From contig NZ_BNCI01000001.1 in NCBI RefSeq assembly GCF_014656395.1, positions 806,001 to 870,000 on the forward strand: a DNA stretch of 64,000 bases, written 5' to 3'. A program made the translations under genes and the position numbers. The first letter of the stretch is position 1. Each line of letters begins with the position of its first letter. The notes below the pieces were generated by a model. That model ran no database searches. It saw only the letters and a list, made by a program, of their open reading frames with translations, and had not been told where the DNA came from. Shown in pieces: positions 44,902 to 55,477 of the stretch. The DNA comes from Kordiimonas sediminis (GTDB lineage Bacteria > Pseudomonadota > Alphaproteobacteria > Sphingomonadales > Kordiimonadaceae).

Positions 44902-47635
44902 TCTTTAAAGCTTCTGCATGCAGGGCATATAGGGCGTCCAGTGCTTCTTTCGGGGTCAGTTCATCCGGGTTAATGGACCGAAGTTTCTCTTCCACCTCAG
45001 AAGATTTCTTCATTGCGGTATCAGGCGCATCAGACACCGTCTGGAAAAGCGGTAAGTCAGAGACCAGCTTGCCTTTGTTGCCTTCTTTGTCGTTGGTCTC
45101 CAGCGCATCCAGTACCTGTTTGGCGCGGTTGATCACCCGCGGTGGCAACCCGGCCAGTTTCGCAACCTGAATACCATAAGACCGGTCAGCCGACCCCTGA
45201 ACTACTTCATGGAGGAAAATAACATCTCCTTTCCATTCGCGTACTTTCATCGACCAAAGCGACAAGGCATCCAGTGTTTCTTTAAGGGCTGTCATCTCAT
45301 GGTAGTGTGTCGCAAAAAGGGCACGACTTTGATTGATGTTATGCAGGTTTTCAACGGCGGCCCAGGCGATGGACAGGCCGTCATAGGTGGCTGTCCCGCG
45401 GCCGATCTCGTCCAGAATAACGAGGGATCTCGGCCCTGCCTGATTAAGAATTGCTGCCGTTTCAACCATTTCGACCATAAATGTAGACCGACCGTGGGCC
45501 AGATCATCCGAGGCTCCGACACGGCTGAACAGGCGGTCCACTACGCCGATGTGCGCGCTTTTTGCCGGTACGAACGACCCCATTTGGGCCAATATGGCAA
45601 TCAAGGCATTCTGGCGAAGGAAGGTGCTTTTACCAGCCATGTTAGGGCCGGTGATCAGCCACAGACGTTCATCGGGATTAAGCGTACAGTCGTTGGCGAC
45701 AAAAGCGCTATCACTTGCTGCCTTCAGGGCCTTTTCAACAACTGGATGCCTGCCACCAGATATTTCAAATGCCAGACTGTCATCAATACGTGGGCGGGCA
45801 TAGTCTTCCATAACGGCCAGTTCCGCAAGCGCTGCACCGACATCAAGCTCGGCCAGAGCGGCGGCAGCAATGGCAACCGACCCTTCTGTGCGCAGTACGC
45901 TGGCGCACAGTTCGTGAAAGAGTTCCTGTTCGAGTGCAAGCGCCCTGTCACCGGCTTCGGAGATTTTTCCTGCCAGTTTGGAAAGGGCTGATGTGGAGAA
46001 ACGTACGTTATTTGCCAGTGTTTGCCGGTGAATGAATGTTTCGTTCAGCGGCGGCTGCAACAGTGCATCTGCGTGGCGGGCGGGGATATCAATATGGTAC
46101 CCCAAAACATTATTATGCTTGATCTTCAGGGCGGATATACCCGTTTCTTCCTGATAGTCTTTTTCCAGTCCGGCAATCAGGCGCCGGCTTTCGTCCCGCA
46201 GGACACGAAAATCATCAAGTGTTGCATTATAGCCTGCAGCGATGAAGTTTCCGTCCCGTGTAATAAGGGGTGGGTCGGCGACAAGGGCACGTGTAAGCTC
46301 GTCCGTCAATCCGTGGTGACTACCCATGTCGGTGCAGGCAATTTTTAAGTTGTCTGGCATATCTTCAAGGGTTTCGGCAACGTCCATCAAGAGAGTTTTC
46401 AGGTCGTGCGCTGTCTCCAGCCCCAGTAGAATATTCATCAAATCCCGGGGCCCCCCGCGGCCAAGCGCCAGACGCCCAAGCGCCCTTTCCAGATCCGGGC
46501 AGGATTTCAGGCTGCTGCGTATGCTGCTGCGCAGTTGGTCCCGTTCAAGCAGATACTGTACAGCATCCAGACGGGCGGAGATTTTCGCCGGGCTGGTCAG
46601 CGGCGCTGACATACGCCGTGCCAGAAGCCGTGCGCCGGCACCGGTCACTGTTCTGTCGATAACAGATAATAAACTGCCGTCAGTTTGTCCCGTTTGGGTT
46701 CGGATAAGTTCAAGGGAATTGCGCGTTGTTGCATCAATCATCATGGATTCTTTGGAATTGATGCGGCGGGGCGGTGCCAGACGCGGCATTTGCCCTTTCT
46801 GTGTATCGTCAATATAGCCGATCAGCGCCCCGGCGGCAGACAGGTCGGCTCTGGAAAAATCAGCAAAGCCGTCAAGGGATGCAACGTCGAAGAAGCTTTC
46901 AAGACGACTTTTCCCGGCATTACTGTCAAAACTGCGTGCAGCAAGCTCGCTGATAACTTGCCGCCAGTCGAAAAGGATCTGCTGCAGGCCGTCTTCGTCT
47001 TTCACGCCTTCTGCTACCAGCAGTTCCCCAGGGTTAATACGTGCAAGGTCCGCATCAAGCCGCCGGGCATTGGTCGGCAAAATGAAAAAGTCGCCGGTTG
47101 ACATATCACAAACGGCAACCGAAAAATCCTTTTGTGCGCGCCCCAGTGCCGCCAGATAGTTATGGCTTCTGGCGTCCAGCAGTGTGTCTTCTGTCAGGGT
47201 ACCAGGGGTCACCAGCCGGACAACTTCCCGGCGCACCACACTTTTGGAGCCGCGCTTTTTAGCTTCCGCAGGGTCTTCTGTCTGTTCGCATACGGCTACC
47301 TTGAAGGATTTTTTGATCAGGCGTGCAAGATACATTTCAGCCGCATGGACGGGGACGCCGGCCATGGGTATATCTTCGCCCTGATGTTTGCCGCGCTTGG
47401 TCAGGGTAATATCAAGTGCGGCTGCGGCTTTCTCAGCATCTTCGAAAAATAATTCGTAAAAGTCGCCCATGCGGTAAAATAGCAAGCTATCCGGATACGA
47501 TGCCTTGATTTCCAGATACTGGGCCATCATCGGGGTGACGCCAGCAGGAATGGCTCCGGTCGCAGTATCAGCATTACTGCTGTCACCAGACTTTTCTTGG
47601 GAATTTGTTGAATTTTTCGTTGATGTTTGCGCCAT
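44894..47635 (-). CDS. mutS: DNA mismatch repair protein MutS
   Basis: From the ATG at 47635 the protein is 913 residues. It has the mismatch-binding N-terminus [18 protein letters not shown] with its Phe-X-Glu motif, and [21 protein letters not shown]. The ATPase Walker A is [20 protein letters not shown] near residue 650, and [18 protein letters not shown] is the Walker B. A GTG at 47659 is an alternative start with a weaker context. GlnD overlaps its stop by 8 bases. Confidence 0.97.
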   Translation of the reverse strand: MAQTSTKNSTNSQEKSGDSSNADTATGAIPAGVTPMMAQYLEIKASYPDSLLFYRMGDFYELFFEDAEKAAAALDITLTKRGKHQGEDIPMAGVPVHAAEMYLARLIKKSFKVAVCEQTEDPAEAKKRGSKSVVRREVVRLVTPGTLTEDTLLDARSHNYLAALGRAQKDFSVAVCDMSTGDFFILPTNARRLDADLARINPGELLVAEGVKDEDGLQQILFDWRQVISELAARSFDSNAGKSRLESFFDVASLDGFADFSRADLSAAGALIGYIDDTQKGQMPRLAPPRRINSKESMMIDATTRNSLELIRTQTGQTDGSLLSVIDRTVTGAGARLLARRMSAPLTSPAKISARLDAVQYLLERDQLRSSIRSSLKSCPDLERALGRLALGRGGPRDLMNILLGLETAHDLKTLLMDVAETLEDMPDNLKIACTDMGSHHGLTDELTRALVADPPLITRDGNFIAAGYNATLDDFRVLRDESRRLIAGLEKDYQEETGISALKIKHNNVLGYHIDIPARHADALLQPPLNETFIHRQTLANNVRFSTSALSKLAGKISEAGDRALALEQELFHELCASVLRTEGSVAIAAAALAELDVGAALAELAVMEDYARPRIDDSLAFEISGGRHPVVEKALKAASDSAFVANDCTLNPDERLWLITGPNMAGKSTFLRQNALIAILAQMGSFVPAKSAHIGVVDRLFSRVGASDDLAHGRSTFMVEMVETAAILNQAGPRSLVILDEIGRGTATYDGLSIAWAAVENLHNINQSRALFATHYHEMTALKETLDALSLWSMKVREWKGDVIFLHEVVQGSADRSYGIQVAKLAGLPPRVINRAKQVLDALETNDKEGNKGKLVSDLPLFQTVSDAPDTAMKKSSEVEEKLRSINPDELTPKEALDALYALHAEALKNE

Positions 47636-47749
47636 AGGGTGCTCAAATCTCCGGATCACTAGAACAGATATTAATTTTCAATACCATCAATGTTCGACAA
47701 TAATTATTTTTACAATATGTTTCATCAAACCTTTATGGTTTACAGACAG

Positions 47750-47763
47750 GACTCTGCAGAGTC
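47750..47763. repeat. 14-bp perfect palindrome upstream of maeB
   Basis: GACTCTGCAGAGTC is exactly self-complementary and sits 22 bases before the maeB start. It could be an operator or a leader hairpin; several such palindromes are expected by chance in 64 kb. Confidence 0.35.
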
Positions 47764-47784
47764 GATAGAAATTTCAGGTGTATT

Positions 47785-50088
47785 ATGCCCAACAAAACTT
47801 CCAAATTCACTGACGCAGAAGCGCTAAGGTTTCATTCGTCTGGCCGCCCTGGCAAGCTGGAGATCGTTCCAACTAAACCAATGGCGACCCAGCGTGACCT
47901 GTCACTGGCTTATAGCCCAGGGGTGGCCGTGCCAGTGCGTGAAATAGCGGCAGACCCGGATACAGCATATGACTATACCACCAAAGGCAACCTTGTGGCG
48001 GTTATCTCCAATGGTACAGCTATCTTGGGTCTTGGTAATCTTGGGGCGCAGGCGTCCAAGCCGGTCATGGAAGGGAAGTCCGTACTGTTCAAGCGCTTCG
48101 CAGACGTGGATTCAATCGATCTGGAAGTTGACACAACAGACATTGATGAGTTTGTGAACTGTGTGAAATATCTGGGACCAAGCTTTGGCGGTATCAATCT
48201 AGAAGATATTGCGGCGCCAGAATGTTTCATTATCGAAGAACGCCTTAGAGAGTTGATGGATATTCCGGTTTTCCATGACGATCAGCACGGCACAGCTATC
48301 ATTGCGGCTGCTGGCTTTTTGAATGCTCTTGATCTGACGGATCGGGATATCAAGAAGACAAAGCTTGTAGCGCTGGGTGCCGGTGCTGCGTGTATTGCCT
48401 GTATCGAGTTGATTAAGGCGATGGGACTGCCCCACGAAAATGTCACGATGGTTGACCGCGAAGGGGTTATTTACAAGGGCCGGACAGAAGGCATGAACCA
48501 GTGGAAAAGCGCCCACGCGGTTGAAACAGATGCCAGAACCCTGTCAGAAGCCATGGTTGGTGCAGACGCTGTGATTGGTTTGGCTGCTGCAGGTGCTTTG
48601 ACGCAGGACATGGTCGCAAGCATGGCAGAAAAGCCGATCATTTTTGCAATGGCAAACCCGGACCCGGAGATCACACCCGAAGATGTTCGCGCCGTCAGGC
48701 AGGATGCAATTATCGCAACAGGTCGGTCAGATTATCCAAACCAGGTGAATAATGTTTTGTGTTTCCCGTATATTTTCCGCGGGGCGCTTGACGTTCGTGC
48801 CCGGACAATCAACGAGGAAATGAAAATCGCAGCGGCAACGGCGCTGGCTGAGCTGGCACGGGAAGATGTACCCGATGAGGTGGCAACTGCCTACAGCGGG
48901 GAACAGCCCCATTATGGTCCAGAATATATCATCCCGGCGCCATTTGACCCACGGTTGATACGGCGGATTCCAGTGCGCGTGGCGCAGGCTGCGATTGATT
49001 CCGGTGTTGCAAGAAAGCCGATCGAGGACATGGAGGCGTACGAGCGTGAACTGTCTGCCCGTCTTGACCCGACTGTTGATACGCTTTCTTCCATGTTTGA
49101 GGACCTGAAGCGTCGTCCGCTCAAGCGGGTGGTGTTCGCAGAAGCGGAAGAAGAAAAAGTTCTGCGTGCGGCTGTAAGCTTTAAATCTGCTGGCTACGGA
49201 ATTCCTGTGCTGGTTGGGTATGAAGCGCCAATTCGCGAAAAACTCCGTGAAATGGGTGTTGATGACAGCCAGTTTGAGATTTGCAATGCCAGCAATACAA
49301 ATCCGTCAAAATATATTGAACATCTGTATGAGCGTTTGAATCGCCGCGGATTCCTGGACCGGGATGTGCAGCGCCTTGTCAAGCGGGACCGGAACGTCTT
49401 TTCCGCTTGTATGCTTGCGACCGGTGATGCCGATGCCATGGTAACAGGTGTGACGCGTCACTATTGGCGTGCGCTGAAAAACATCAAACGGGTTATTGAC
49501 CCAATGCCCGGTATGCGGCCCTTTGGTATGACGGTTCTGGTGACCAAGGGACGGACTGTCTTTATCGCGGATACAACGGTGAACGAGCGTCCTTCGCCGG
49601 AAGAATTGGCTGATATTGCAACGGCTTCAGCCTTTTTCGTGCGGTTGATGGGGCATGATCCCCGGGTCGCGTTCCTGTCGTTTTCCAACTTTGGCAACCC
49701 TCCGTCTGACAAGACGAAAAACCTGCAGGAAGCGGTACGCCTTCTGAATGAACGGGATGTCGATTTTGAATTTGACGGTGAAATGCAGGCTGACGTGGCG
49801 CTTAATCCAAGCCTGATGGAAATGTATCCCTTCATGAATTTGTCGGGTCCGGCGAATATTCTGATTATGCCTGCGCTGCACTCTGCGAACATTGGCTATA
49901 AGCTTTTGGCGGAACTTGGCGGTGGTCGTGTGATCGGTCCGATGCTTCTTGGTATGGATCACTCCATTCAGATCGCGCGGATGACGTCTACGTCATCGGA
50001 TTTGGTTGTGATGGCAGGTCTGGCGGCCAGCAATGCGCATATTCTTGAGAAAATGCGGGCTGATCTGGCGAAGGATGAGGGAGTTTAA
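47785..50088 (+). CDS. maeB: NADP-dependent malic enzyme MaeB (malic enzyme-phosphotransacetylase-like fusion)
   Basis: The 767-residue protein has an N-terminal malic enzyme half with AYSPGVAVPVREIAADPDTAYDYTTKGN, DDQHGTAIIAAAGFLNAL and KLVALGAGAACIACIELI. A C-terminal phosphotransacetylase-like half from about 450 follows (VVFAEAEEEKVLRAAVSF and NILIMPALHSANIGYKLL). It converts malate to pyruvate; the C-terminal half is thought to be regulatory, responding to acetyl-CoA. A strong terminator follows. Confidence 0.97.
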   Translation: MPNKTSKFTDAEALRFHSSGRPGKLEIVPTKPMATQRDLSLAYSPGVAVPVREIAADPDTAYDYTTKGNLVAVISNGTAILGLGNLGAQASKPVMEGKSVLFKRFADVDSIDLEVDTTDIDEFVNCVKYLGPSFGGINLEDIAAPECFIIEERLRELMDIPVFHDDQHGTAIIAAAGFLNALDLTDRDIKKTKLVALGAGAACIACIELIKAMGLPHENVTMVDREGVIYKGRTEGMNQWKSAHAVETDARTLSEAMVGADAVIGLAAAGALTQDMVASMAEKPIIFAMANPDPEITPEDVRAVRQDAIIATGRSDYPNQVNNVLCFPYIFRGALDVRARTINEEMKIAAATALAELAREDVPDEVATAYSGEQPHYGPEYIIPAPFDPRLIRRIPVRVAQAAIDSGVARKPIEDMEAYERELSARLDPTVDTLSSMFEDLKRRPLKRVVFAEAEEEKVLRAAVSFKSAGYGIPVLVGYEAPIREKLREMGVDDSQFEICNASNTNPSKYIEHLYERLNRRGFLDRDVQRLVKRDRNVFSACMLATGDADAMVTGVTRHYWRALKNIKRVIDPMPGMRPFGMTVLVTKGRTVFIADTTVNERPSPEELADIATASAFFVRLMGHDPRVAFLSFSNFGNPPSDKTKNLQEAVRLLNERDVDFEFDGEMQADVALNPSLMEMYPFMNLSGPANILIMPALHSANIGYKLLAELGGGRVIGPMLLGMDHSIQIARMTSTSSDLVVMAGLAASNAHILEKMRADLAKDEGV

Positions 50089-50127
50089 CCCTTCAATTCA
50101 GCCACGATTTGCTGAGAAATTATACAG

Positions 50128-50167
50128 TAGCTGGAGATGGGGTATGTCTGTCTCCAGCTATTTTTTT
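50128..50167 (+). terminator. Intrinsic terminator of maeB
   Basis: TAGCTGGAGA (50128-50137) pairs perfectly with TCTCCAGCTA (50151-50160) over 10 bp, with a 13-base loop and seven T residues after the stem. Confidence 0.9.
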
Positions 50168-50217
50168 ACGCCGGAATACTCTGGTTTATGATTGGCAGGA
50201 CCGTAATGACTGTGTTT

Positions 50218-51681
50218 TTACTGGGCCGCGCTGTCTTCCTGCTCCCAGCTTTTAATTTTTCGGTACAAGGTGGACGGGTTTACCCCCAGCTTACCTGCGG
50301 CTTCAATAACCTTGCCGCCGCATGCCTGAATGGCTGCTTCGATAATCTGGCGTTCAGCAATGTGCAGCGGCTGGATATCGTCGGGCGTTGAGGGCGATGA
50401 ATATGTCGGACTAGTGTGATATTCAGGCGCAGGGGGCGGCGCAGCGTGCCCAGGTGTTGGTGCCGTGGGGGACATGCTTTTGGGAACCCGGCGCTGACTG
50501 CGGCCCAGCAGCACATCCAGCATGCCTGCCTCTAATACGGTGCTGTCATTCAGTACAACGGCACTTTGGATAACATTCGACAGTTCGCGGACATTGCCAG
50601 GCCAGGTATGGCCCATCAGGCGGTCTTTGGCGTCCTGCCCTAATTCTTCAAAGGATTTGCCTTCTTCCTCGGAGAATTTCTTCAACATTTCCTGTGCGAT
50701 AAGAAGAATGTCATTTTGCCTGTCCCTCAGGGGCGGCATATAGATTGGAATAACATGCAGACGGTAAAACAGATCTTCCCGGAACCGTCCTTCTTCGACC
50801 TCAACCCACGGATTACGGTTGGTGGCACAGACAAACCGGACATTGACATTAATGGGTTCATTGCTGCCGACTTTCACGATTTGCCCGGTTTGGATGAACC
50901 GCAGCAGTTTTGCCTGCAGATCGAGCGGCATTTCACAGATTTCATCCAGAAAAAGCGTGCCGTTGTTGGCTTTTTGGGCCGCCCCCTGTCTGTCGGTCAG
51001 GGCGCCGGTGAAAGCACCCTTTACGTGGCCGAATATCTCACTTTCCATCAGGTTGGCAGGGATGGCAGCACAGTTGATGGCAACAAAGGACTGACCGCTG
51101 CGCTGGCTACTGTCGTGAATGGCCTGGGCACATAGTTCCTTACCTGTCCCGGATTCGCCCATAATAAAAACGCTTGCCTTGGACGGGGCCGCATCCTCAA
51201 TCATACGGTAAACGGCCTGCATGGCAGAGCTGCTACCGATGAAGTTTCCAAAATCGCGTTCCTTGCGGGATTCATATTTTTCCACAAGGGTAGACAGGCG
51301 GTAAATTTCAAGCGCGTTACTGACTGTTGTGTTCAGACGTTCTGCAGAAAAGGGTTTCAGAAGAAAGTCTGCCGCACCGTCCCGCATCGCCTCGACCGCG
51401 GTAGAAACCGATCCGTGTGCTGTAATCACAATGACCTGCGCCTTGTTATTTTGCTCGTTCAGTGTGCGCAAAATATCCAGGCCGTCCATATCGGGGAGTT
51501 TTAAATCAAGCAGAATGGCAGTGGGCGGCGTGTTCTGAATTGCCGCTAAAGCTTCCTTGCCGGTTTCTGCAACATCTACGGGAAAACCCAGAGGCTGTAG
51601 GTACGCCTTATAGGTCAAGGCCAGCGTTGGGCTGTCCTCAATCACAAGAATTCTGGTATCTGGTAGCGCTTTATCCTGCAT
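50218..51681 (-). CDS. Sigma-54-dependent response regulator (NtrC/LuxO type)
   Basis: The 487-residue protein has a receiver domain with phosphoacceptor Asp near 59 (LLDLKLPDMDG). The AAA+ domain has Walker A GESGTGKELCAQAIH and the sigma-54 contact GAFTGALTDRQG. A Fis-type DNA-binding end reads ERQIIEAAIQACGGKVIEAAGKLGVNPSTLYRKIKSW, preceded by a Pro/Ser linker. No cognate histidine kinase is adjacent. rpoN is present in this window. Confidence 0.93.
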   Translation of the reverse strand: MQDKALPDTRILVIEDSPTLALTYKAYLQPLGFPVDVAETGKEALAAIQNTPPTAILLDLKLPDMDGLDILRTLNEQNNKAQVIVITAHGSVSTAVEAMRDGAADFLLKPFSAERLNTTVSNALEIYRLSTLVEKYESRKERDFGNFIGSSSAMQAVYRMIEDAAPSKASVFIMGESGTGKELCAQAIHDSSQRSGQSFVAINCAAIPANLMESEIFGHVKGAFTGALTDRQGAAQKANNGTLFLDEICEMPLDLQAKLLRFIQTGQIVKVGSNEPINVNVRFVCATNRNPWVEVEEGRFREDLFYRLHVIPIYMPPLRDRQNDILLIAQEMLKKFSEEEGKSFEELGQDAKDRLMGHTWPGNVRELSNVIQSAVVLNDSTVLEAGMLDVLLGRSQRRVPKSMSPTAPTPGHAAPPPAPEYHTSPTYSSPSTPDDIQPLHIAERQIIEAAIQACGGKVIEAAGKLGVNPSTLYRKIKSWEQEDSAAQ

Positions 51682-51832
51682 TTATCTTTTGTGACGTGAA
51701 TTTCCTGTTGCGTCAATCTCTCGATTGTTTAGAGCTTTGAGACAAGTTTATAAAAAATACAAACAATAGGTGCGTAGTAATTAAGGTTTGTGATATAAGT
51801 TCCCTTTGGGGGGATATTGGTAGGGAAAATAT

Positions 51833-52216
51833 ATGTCAGGCGATGACCAGAAGGCCAAAGAGATAACTGAACCGGTAAGCGACGATGGTAACAGACGTTC
51901 GCACCCACGGCGGTCGGTTTTGTGGCCTGCCAAGATGGAAGTTAGGTCCGTTTTGTGGCCAGCAAAAGTATATGTTGGGTTGCATGAATTTTCATGTCAG
52001 ATCAGCAACTTTTCGCTTGGTGGTGCGAAGGTACGCATGGACCTGCCGCTAAAAGAGGGTACATCAGTTATTCTCAGTATTCCAAACCGTGGGGATATTC
52101 CTGCAACAATTGCATGGGTTGCTGATGGCGCACTTGGGCTTGAGTTTGCTGTGAACATCGACACTATCCGTGAAATGTTCAAAGATCGTCTCGGCATTCT
52201 GGGGCTTGAAGGCTAG
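51833..52216 (+). CDS. PilZ domain protein with an internal duplication
   Basis: The 127-residue protein has the PilZ signatures: arginine motif RRSHPRRSVLWPA at 21-33, and NFSLGGAKVRM at 59-69. It probably binds cyclic-di-GMP, coupling the second messenger to a target. The octapeptide RSVLWPAK occurs twice, at 27-34 and 38-45, which places a second copy between the arginine motif and the beta barrel. The partner is unknown. Confidence 0.85.
   Translation: MSGDDQKAKEITEPVSDDGNRRSHPRRSVLWPAKMEVRSVLWPAKVYVGLHEFSCQISNFSLGGAKVRMDLPLKEGTSVILSIPNRGDIPATIAWVADGALGLEFAVNIDTIREMFKDRLGILGLEG
51911..51976 (+). repeat. 33-base direct duplication inside the PilZ gene
   Basis: Bases 51911-51943 and 51944-51976 encode RSVLWPAK followed by three further residues each time. 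Most codon differences between the two copies are silent (for example cgg/agg, cct/cca, aag/aaa). Confidence 0.8.
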
Positions 52217-52237
52217 TCCTCTCAATTTTATAGCTTC

Positions 52238-52576
52238 GTGGATACAAGACTTAAAACCAATCTTTGGGTACAAGCGCAGGTTCGAACCGGCTATCTTCAG
52301 GATATGCCGGTCGTTGTTCTTGCCAAAGGTGATCCTGACCGCGGCGGTATTCTCCTGAAAATAGACCAGTTTGAAAAGGGCATCCTGCTTTTTGAATCTG
52401 GTCTTGATTTTGATGGTCAGCGTGTATGGCGTGCTTTCAGCCGTGACCCGGTGGATGAACAGACGGCTAAGGAAAAAATTGCACGCAAACGGTCTTTTGA
52501 TGAAGACTTATGGGTTCTTGAAATAGAAGACAGGCACGCCACATATTGCCTTGATGCGCCCATAGAGCAGCTTTGA
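52238..52576 (+). CDS. DUF1491 family protein
   Basis: The 112-residue protein starts at GTG (52238), 21 bases after the PilZ stop, and has no signal or membrane segment. DTRLKTNLWVQAQVRTGYLQDMPVVVLAKGDPDRGGILLKI and GQRVWRAFSRDPV suit the alphaproteobacterial DUF1491 family, of unknown function. It is likely cotranscribed with pilZ; def follows after 84 bases. Confidence 0.78.
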   Translation: MDTRLKTNLWVQAQVRTGYLQDMPVVVLAKGDPDRGGILLKIDQFEKGILLFESGLDFDGQRVWRAFSRDPVDEQTAKEKIARKRSFDEDLWVLEIEDRHATYCLDAPIEQL

Positions 52577-52660
52577 TCGGTACGGCATTTCTTGACCTGC
52601 CCCTCAGAACTGGGTATGGCTCCCGGTCGTATAAGTTACCTGAGCCAAGGATGATAAAGA

Positions 52661-53179
52661 ATGGCAAAGCTTGATATCATAAATGTCCCTGACCCGTTGT
52701 TGAAAACGATTTCAGAGCCGGTTGCACAGGTGGATGATGATTTGCGCCGTCTGATGGATAATATGGCGGAAACCATGTATGCCGCGCCGGGTATTGGTCT
52801 GGCTGCCATTCAGGTCGCGGTGCCCAAACGGTTATTGGTTATGGATACCGAAGGTGACGGTGATGCGCCTAAGACCCAGTTTCTGATCAATCCGGAGATC
52901 GTCTGGGAGTCTGAGACATATAATGTTTACAATGAAGGGTGCCTCTCTATCCCCGAACATTATGCAGAAGTAGAGCGCCCCGAGACGGTGCGTGTTCGGT
53001 ATTTGGACTATGATGGTGTTCTTCAGGAACAGGAAATGACCGGGTTGATGGCAACGTGCGTACAGCATGAGATTGATCATCTGAACGGTGTTGTTTTTAT
53101 TGATTATCTGTCAAAACTCAAGCGCAGTATGATCGTGAAGAAAGTGATCAAGGCTAATAAGGACGCGCTCGTCCTCTAG
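52661..53179 (+). CDS. def: Peptide deformylase
   Basis: Def removes formyl groups from nascent proteins using Fe2+. The 172-residue protein has the three family motifs [19 protein letters not shown] near 45, [16 protein letters not shown] near 92 (metal Cys) and [17 protein letters not shown] near 135 (HExxH). It is followed by fmt, 29 bases downstream, the classical def-fmt pair. Confidence 0.97.
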   Translation: MAKLDIINVPDPLLKTISEPVAQVDDDLRRLMDNMAETMYAAPGIGLAAIQVAVPKRLLVMDTEGDGDAPKTQFLINPEIVWESETYNVYNEGCLSIPEHYAEVERPETVRVRYLDYDGVLQEQEMTGLMATCVQHEIDHLNGVVFIDYLSKLKRSMIVKKVIKANKDALVL

Positions 53180-53208
53180 AGAAGAGCCCTTAAGGCAGGA
53201 GACAAACG

Positions 53209-54129
53209 TTGCGTATTGCTTTTATGGGGACGCCGGACTTTTCCGTTTCGGCCTTACAGCAGCTGGTCAGTGCCGGCCATGATATTGTTGCCGTCTATTC
53301 ACAGCCGCCCCGTCCGGCCGGACGTGGTAAAAAACTTCAGAAATCTGCAGTTCACAGAGCAGCCGAGGCAATGGGGATCGAGGTCAGAACACCAGTGAGC
53401 CTGAAATCCGAGGATGAACAGGCAGCGTTCCGCGCCCTTGATCTGGACTGTGCCGTTGTTGTGGCGTACGGGCTGTTACTGCCCAAAGCTATTCTTGATG
53501 CGCCAAAGTATGGATGCCTGAATATCCATGCGTCTTTACTGCCGCGCTGGCGCGGTGCTGCACCTATCCACAGGGCTATTATGGCCGGGGACAAGGTAAC
53601 GGGTGTCTGCATCATGCAAATGGATGAAGGACTGGATACCGGTGATGTCATCCTTCGCGAAGAGATAGAAATTCGCCCGGAAGATACGACTGCAAGCCTG
53701 CATGATAAACTGTCCGAAATGGGTGGCAGAATGATCGTGTCTGCGTTGCAATCTATTGCAGACGGCACCGCTACGCACACTGTGCAGCCAGAGGAAGGCA
53801 TTACCTATGCCCATAAAATTGACAAGGCCGAGGCTAAAATTGATTGGAATGATGACGCCACCACTATTGAACGGCAAATACGCGGACTGGTTCCGTTTCC
53901 GGGCGCATGGACGGATTTTGATGGCAGTCGGCTGAAAATTCTGGAAGCCTCTGTCGAGCAGGGCAGCGGGGACGCCGGGGTCGCGCTTGATGATCAGTTG
54001 CTGATTGCATGTGGGTCGGATGCACTGCGACTTGGTCGGGTGCAGAAGGCAGGAAAAGGGGCTGTGGACGCCGCGCAGTTTCTTACTGGGCATACGGTGC
54101 CAGCCGGGACCCGGTTCGTAGGGGAATAG
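53209..54129 (+). CDS. fmt: Methionyl-tRNA formyltransferase
   Basis: Fmt formylates initiator Met-tRNA with 10-formyl-THF. The 306-residue protein has [19 protein letters not shown], the catalytic [25 protein letters not shown] and [16 protein letters not shown]. The start is TTG at 53209 with AGGAG just upstream. It lies between def and truA, which starts 3 bases later. Confidence 0.97.
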   Translation: MRIAFMGTPDFSVSALQQLVSAGHDIVAVYSQPPRPAGRGKKLQKSAVHRAAEAMGIEVRTPVSLKSEDEQAAFRALDLDCAVVVAYGLLLPKAILDAPKYGCLNIHASLLPRWRGAAPIHRAIMAGDKVTGVCIMQMDEGLDTGDVILREEIEIRPEDTTASLHDKLSEMGGRMIVSALQSIADGTATHTVQPEEGITYAHKIDKAEAKIDWNDDATTIERQIRGLVPFPGAWTDFDGSRLKILEASVEQGSGDAGVALDDQLLIACGSDALRLGRVQKAGKGAVDAAQFLTGHTVPAGTRFVGE

Positions 54130-54132
54130 ACG

Positions 54133-54876
54133 ATGCCCCGTTATAAGATGACCATCGAATATGACGGTAGGCCATACGCTGGATGGCAGCGGCAGGCTGA
54201 TGCTCCCTCCGTTCAGCAGGCAATCGAAGAAGCGATTGAAAAGATTTCAAATGGTAAACAGGTCAGACTGTTTGGGTCTGGTCGCACTGATGCCGGCGTA
54301 CATGCGCTGGGCCAGGTTGCACATGTGGATATTGACCGGGATATGGACGGTGAAAAGTTTCGCGGCGCCGTAAACTATCATTTAGGCCAGGCGCCCATCT
54401 CTATTCTGCATGCTGAACAGGTATCAGCAGAGTTTCACGCACGGTTTGATGCTGTCAAACGGCACTATACCTACCGTATCCGAAATCGTATTGCGCCCCT
54501 GACGTTTGAAAAAGGGCTGGTCTGGCATGTTAAAGAGCAACTGAACGCAGACATGATGCATGAAGCAGCACAGTTGCTTGTTGGCCAGCATGATTTTACG
54601 ACCTTTCGGCATGTCAATTGTCAGGCAAAAAGCCCTGTTAAAACCGTTGACTATCTGAATGTTGAGCGCCGCGGCGAGGAAATATTAATTCATGCGGGTG
54701 CCCGCTCTTTTCTACACCATCAGATCCGGTCTTTTACCGGGACACTGAAACTGGTGGGGGCGGGGCAGTGGACACCAGATGATGTTCAGGCGGCGCTGGA
54801 AGCTCGTGATCGCACCGCACTTGGATTTAATGCGCCGCCGGACGGGCTTTATTTCACCAGGATCGAATTTGAATAA
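54133..54876 (+). CDS. truA: tRNA pseudouridine(38-40) synthase TruA
   Basis: TruA isomerises uridines 38-40 in tRNA anticodon arms. The 247-residue protein begins [18 protein letters not shown] and has the catalytic [19 protein letters not shown] with the nucleophilic Asp near 54, and a late [14 protein letters not shown]. It follows fmt after 3 bases. Confidence 0.96.
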   Translation: MPRYKMTIEYDGRPYAGWQRQADAPSVQQAIEEAIEKISNGKQVRLFGSGRTDAGVHALGQVAHVDIDRDMDGEKFRGAVNYHLGQAPISILHAEQVSAEFHARFDAVKRHYTYRIRNRIAPLTFEKGLVWHVKEQLNADMMHEAAQLLVGQHDFTTFRHVNCQAKSPVKTVDYLNVERRGEEILIHAGARSFLHHQIRSFTGTLKLVGAGQWTPDDVQAALEARDRTALGFNAPPDGLYFTRIEFE

Positions 54877-54922
54877 TCATTGCCTGCCTGTGTCGTCAGG
54901 ATGCGCGGGTAAAAAGGATCAG

Positions 54923-54948
54923 GGCTGACTACGGACTTGAAGTCAGCC
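54923..54948. terminator. Possible terminator hairpin between truA and ptsN
   Basis: GGCTGACT (54923-54930) and AGTCAGCC (54941-54948) form a perfect 8-bp stem with a 10-base loop between these convergent genes. No T-run follows on either strand, so intrinsic termination is uncertain. Confidence 0.4.
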
Positions 54949-54952
54949 GTGA

Positions 54953-55417
54953 TTAGGCAGCATTGCTACTGGGCTGTGCGATCATGGCATAAAGCGCGGA
55001 ACTGTCGGTTGTCCGGCGAATTTTGTCACACATGGTTTCATCCCGCAGAAGCCTTGATACTTTGGCCAAAGCTTTCAGGTGTTCTGCCCCGGCTTCTTCG
55101 GGGGCCAGCAGCATGAAGACCAGATCAACGGGCTGGTCATCGACTGATTCAAATTCAACGGGGGTTTTGAGATGGGCAAACAACCCAACAATTTTCTCAA
55201 GATTAGGGATTCTGGCGTGCGGGATTGCCACGCCGTGTCCAACCCCGGTGCTGCCAATTTTTTCCCTGGCCTGCAACGCATCAAATACAATGCGTGAATC
55301 CAAGCTGTGCGCTGCAGAAATATGTTCTGCCAGAGCCATCAGAGTTTGTTTTTTGCTAGACGCACGAAAGGAACCCAGTACGGTTCCTGGCGTCAGAAGA
55401 TCTTCGATCCCCATCAC
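54953..55417 (-). CDS. ptsN: PTS IIA-like nitrogen-regulatory protein PtsN
   Basis: The 154-residue EIIA-Ntr domain carries its phosphohistidine in STGVGHGVAIPHARIPNL near residue 73. It is part of the nitrogen PTS, linking PtsP and NPr to potassium and nitrogen control rather than sugar import. Its place beside hpf and rpoN is the conserved order in many proteobacteria. Confidence 0.95.
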   Translation of the reverse strand: MMGIEDLLTPGTVLGSFRASSKKQTLMALAEHISAAHSLDSRIVFDALQAREKIGSTGVGHGVAIPHARIPNLEKIVGLFAHLKTPVEFESVDDQPVDLVFMLLAPEEAGAEHLKALAKVSRLLRDETMCDKIRRTTDSSALYAMIAQPSSNAA

Positions 55418-55477
55418 ATTACTCCATCGGGAGCCAACATCGCGGCTCCCGTCCTCTCTGCTGTTAATTCAGTTCGT

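Noticed and set aside
47635-47659. GTG start of MutS at 47659
   Set aside because: It has a poor ribosome-binding context, and the ATG at 47635 is closer to the conserved N-terminus.
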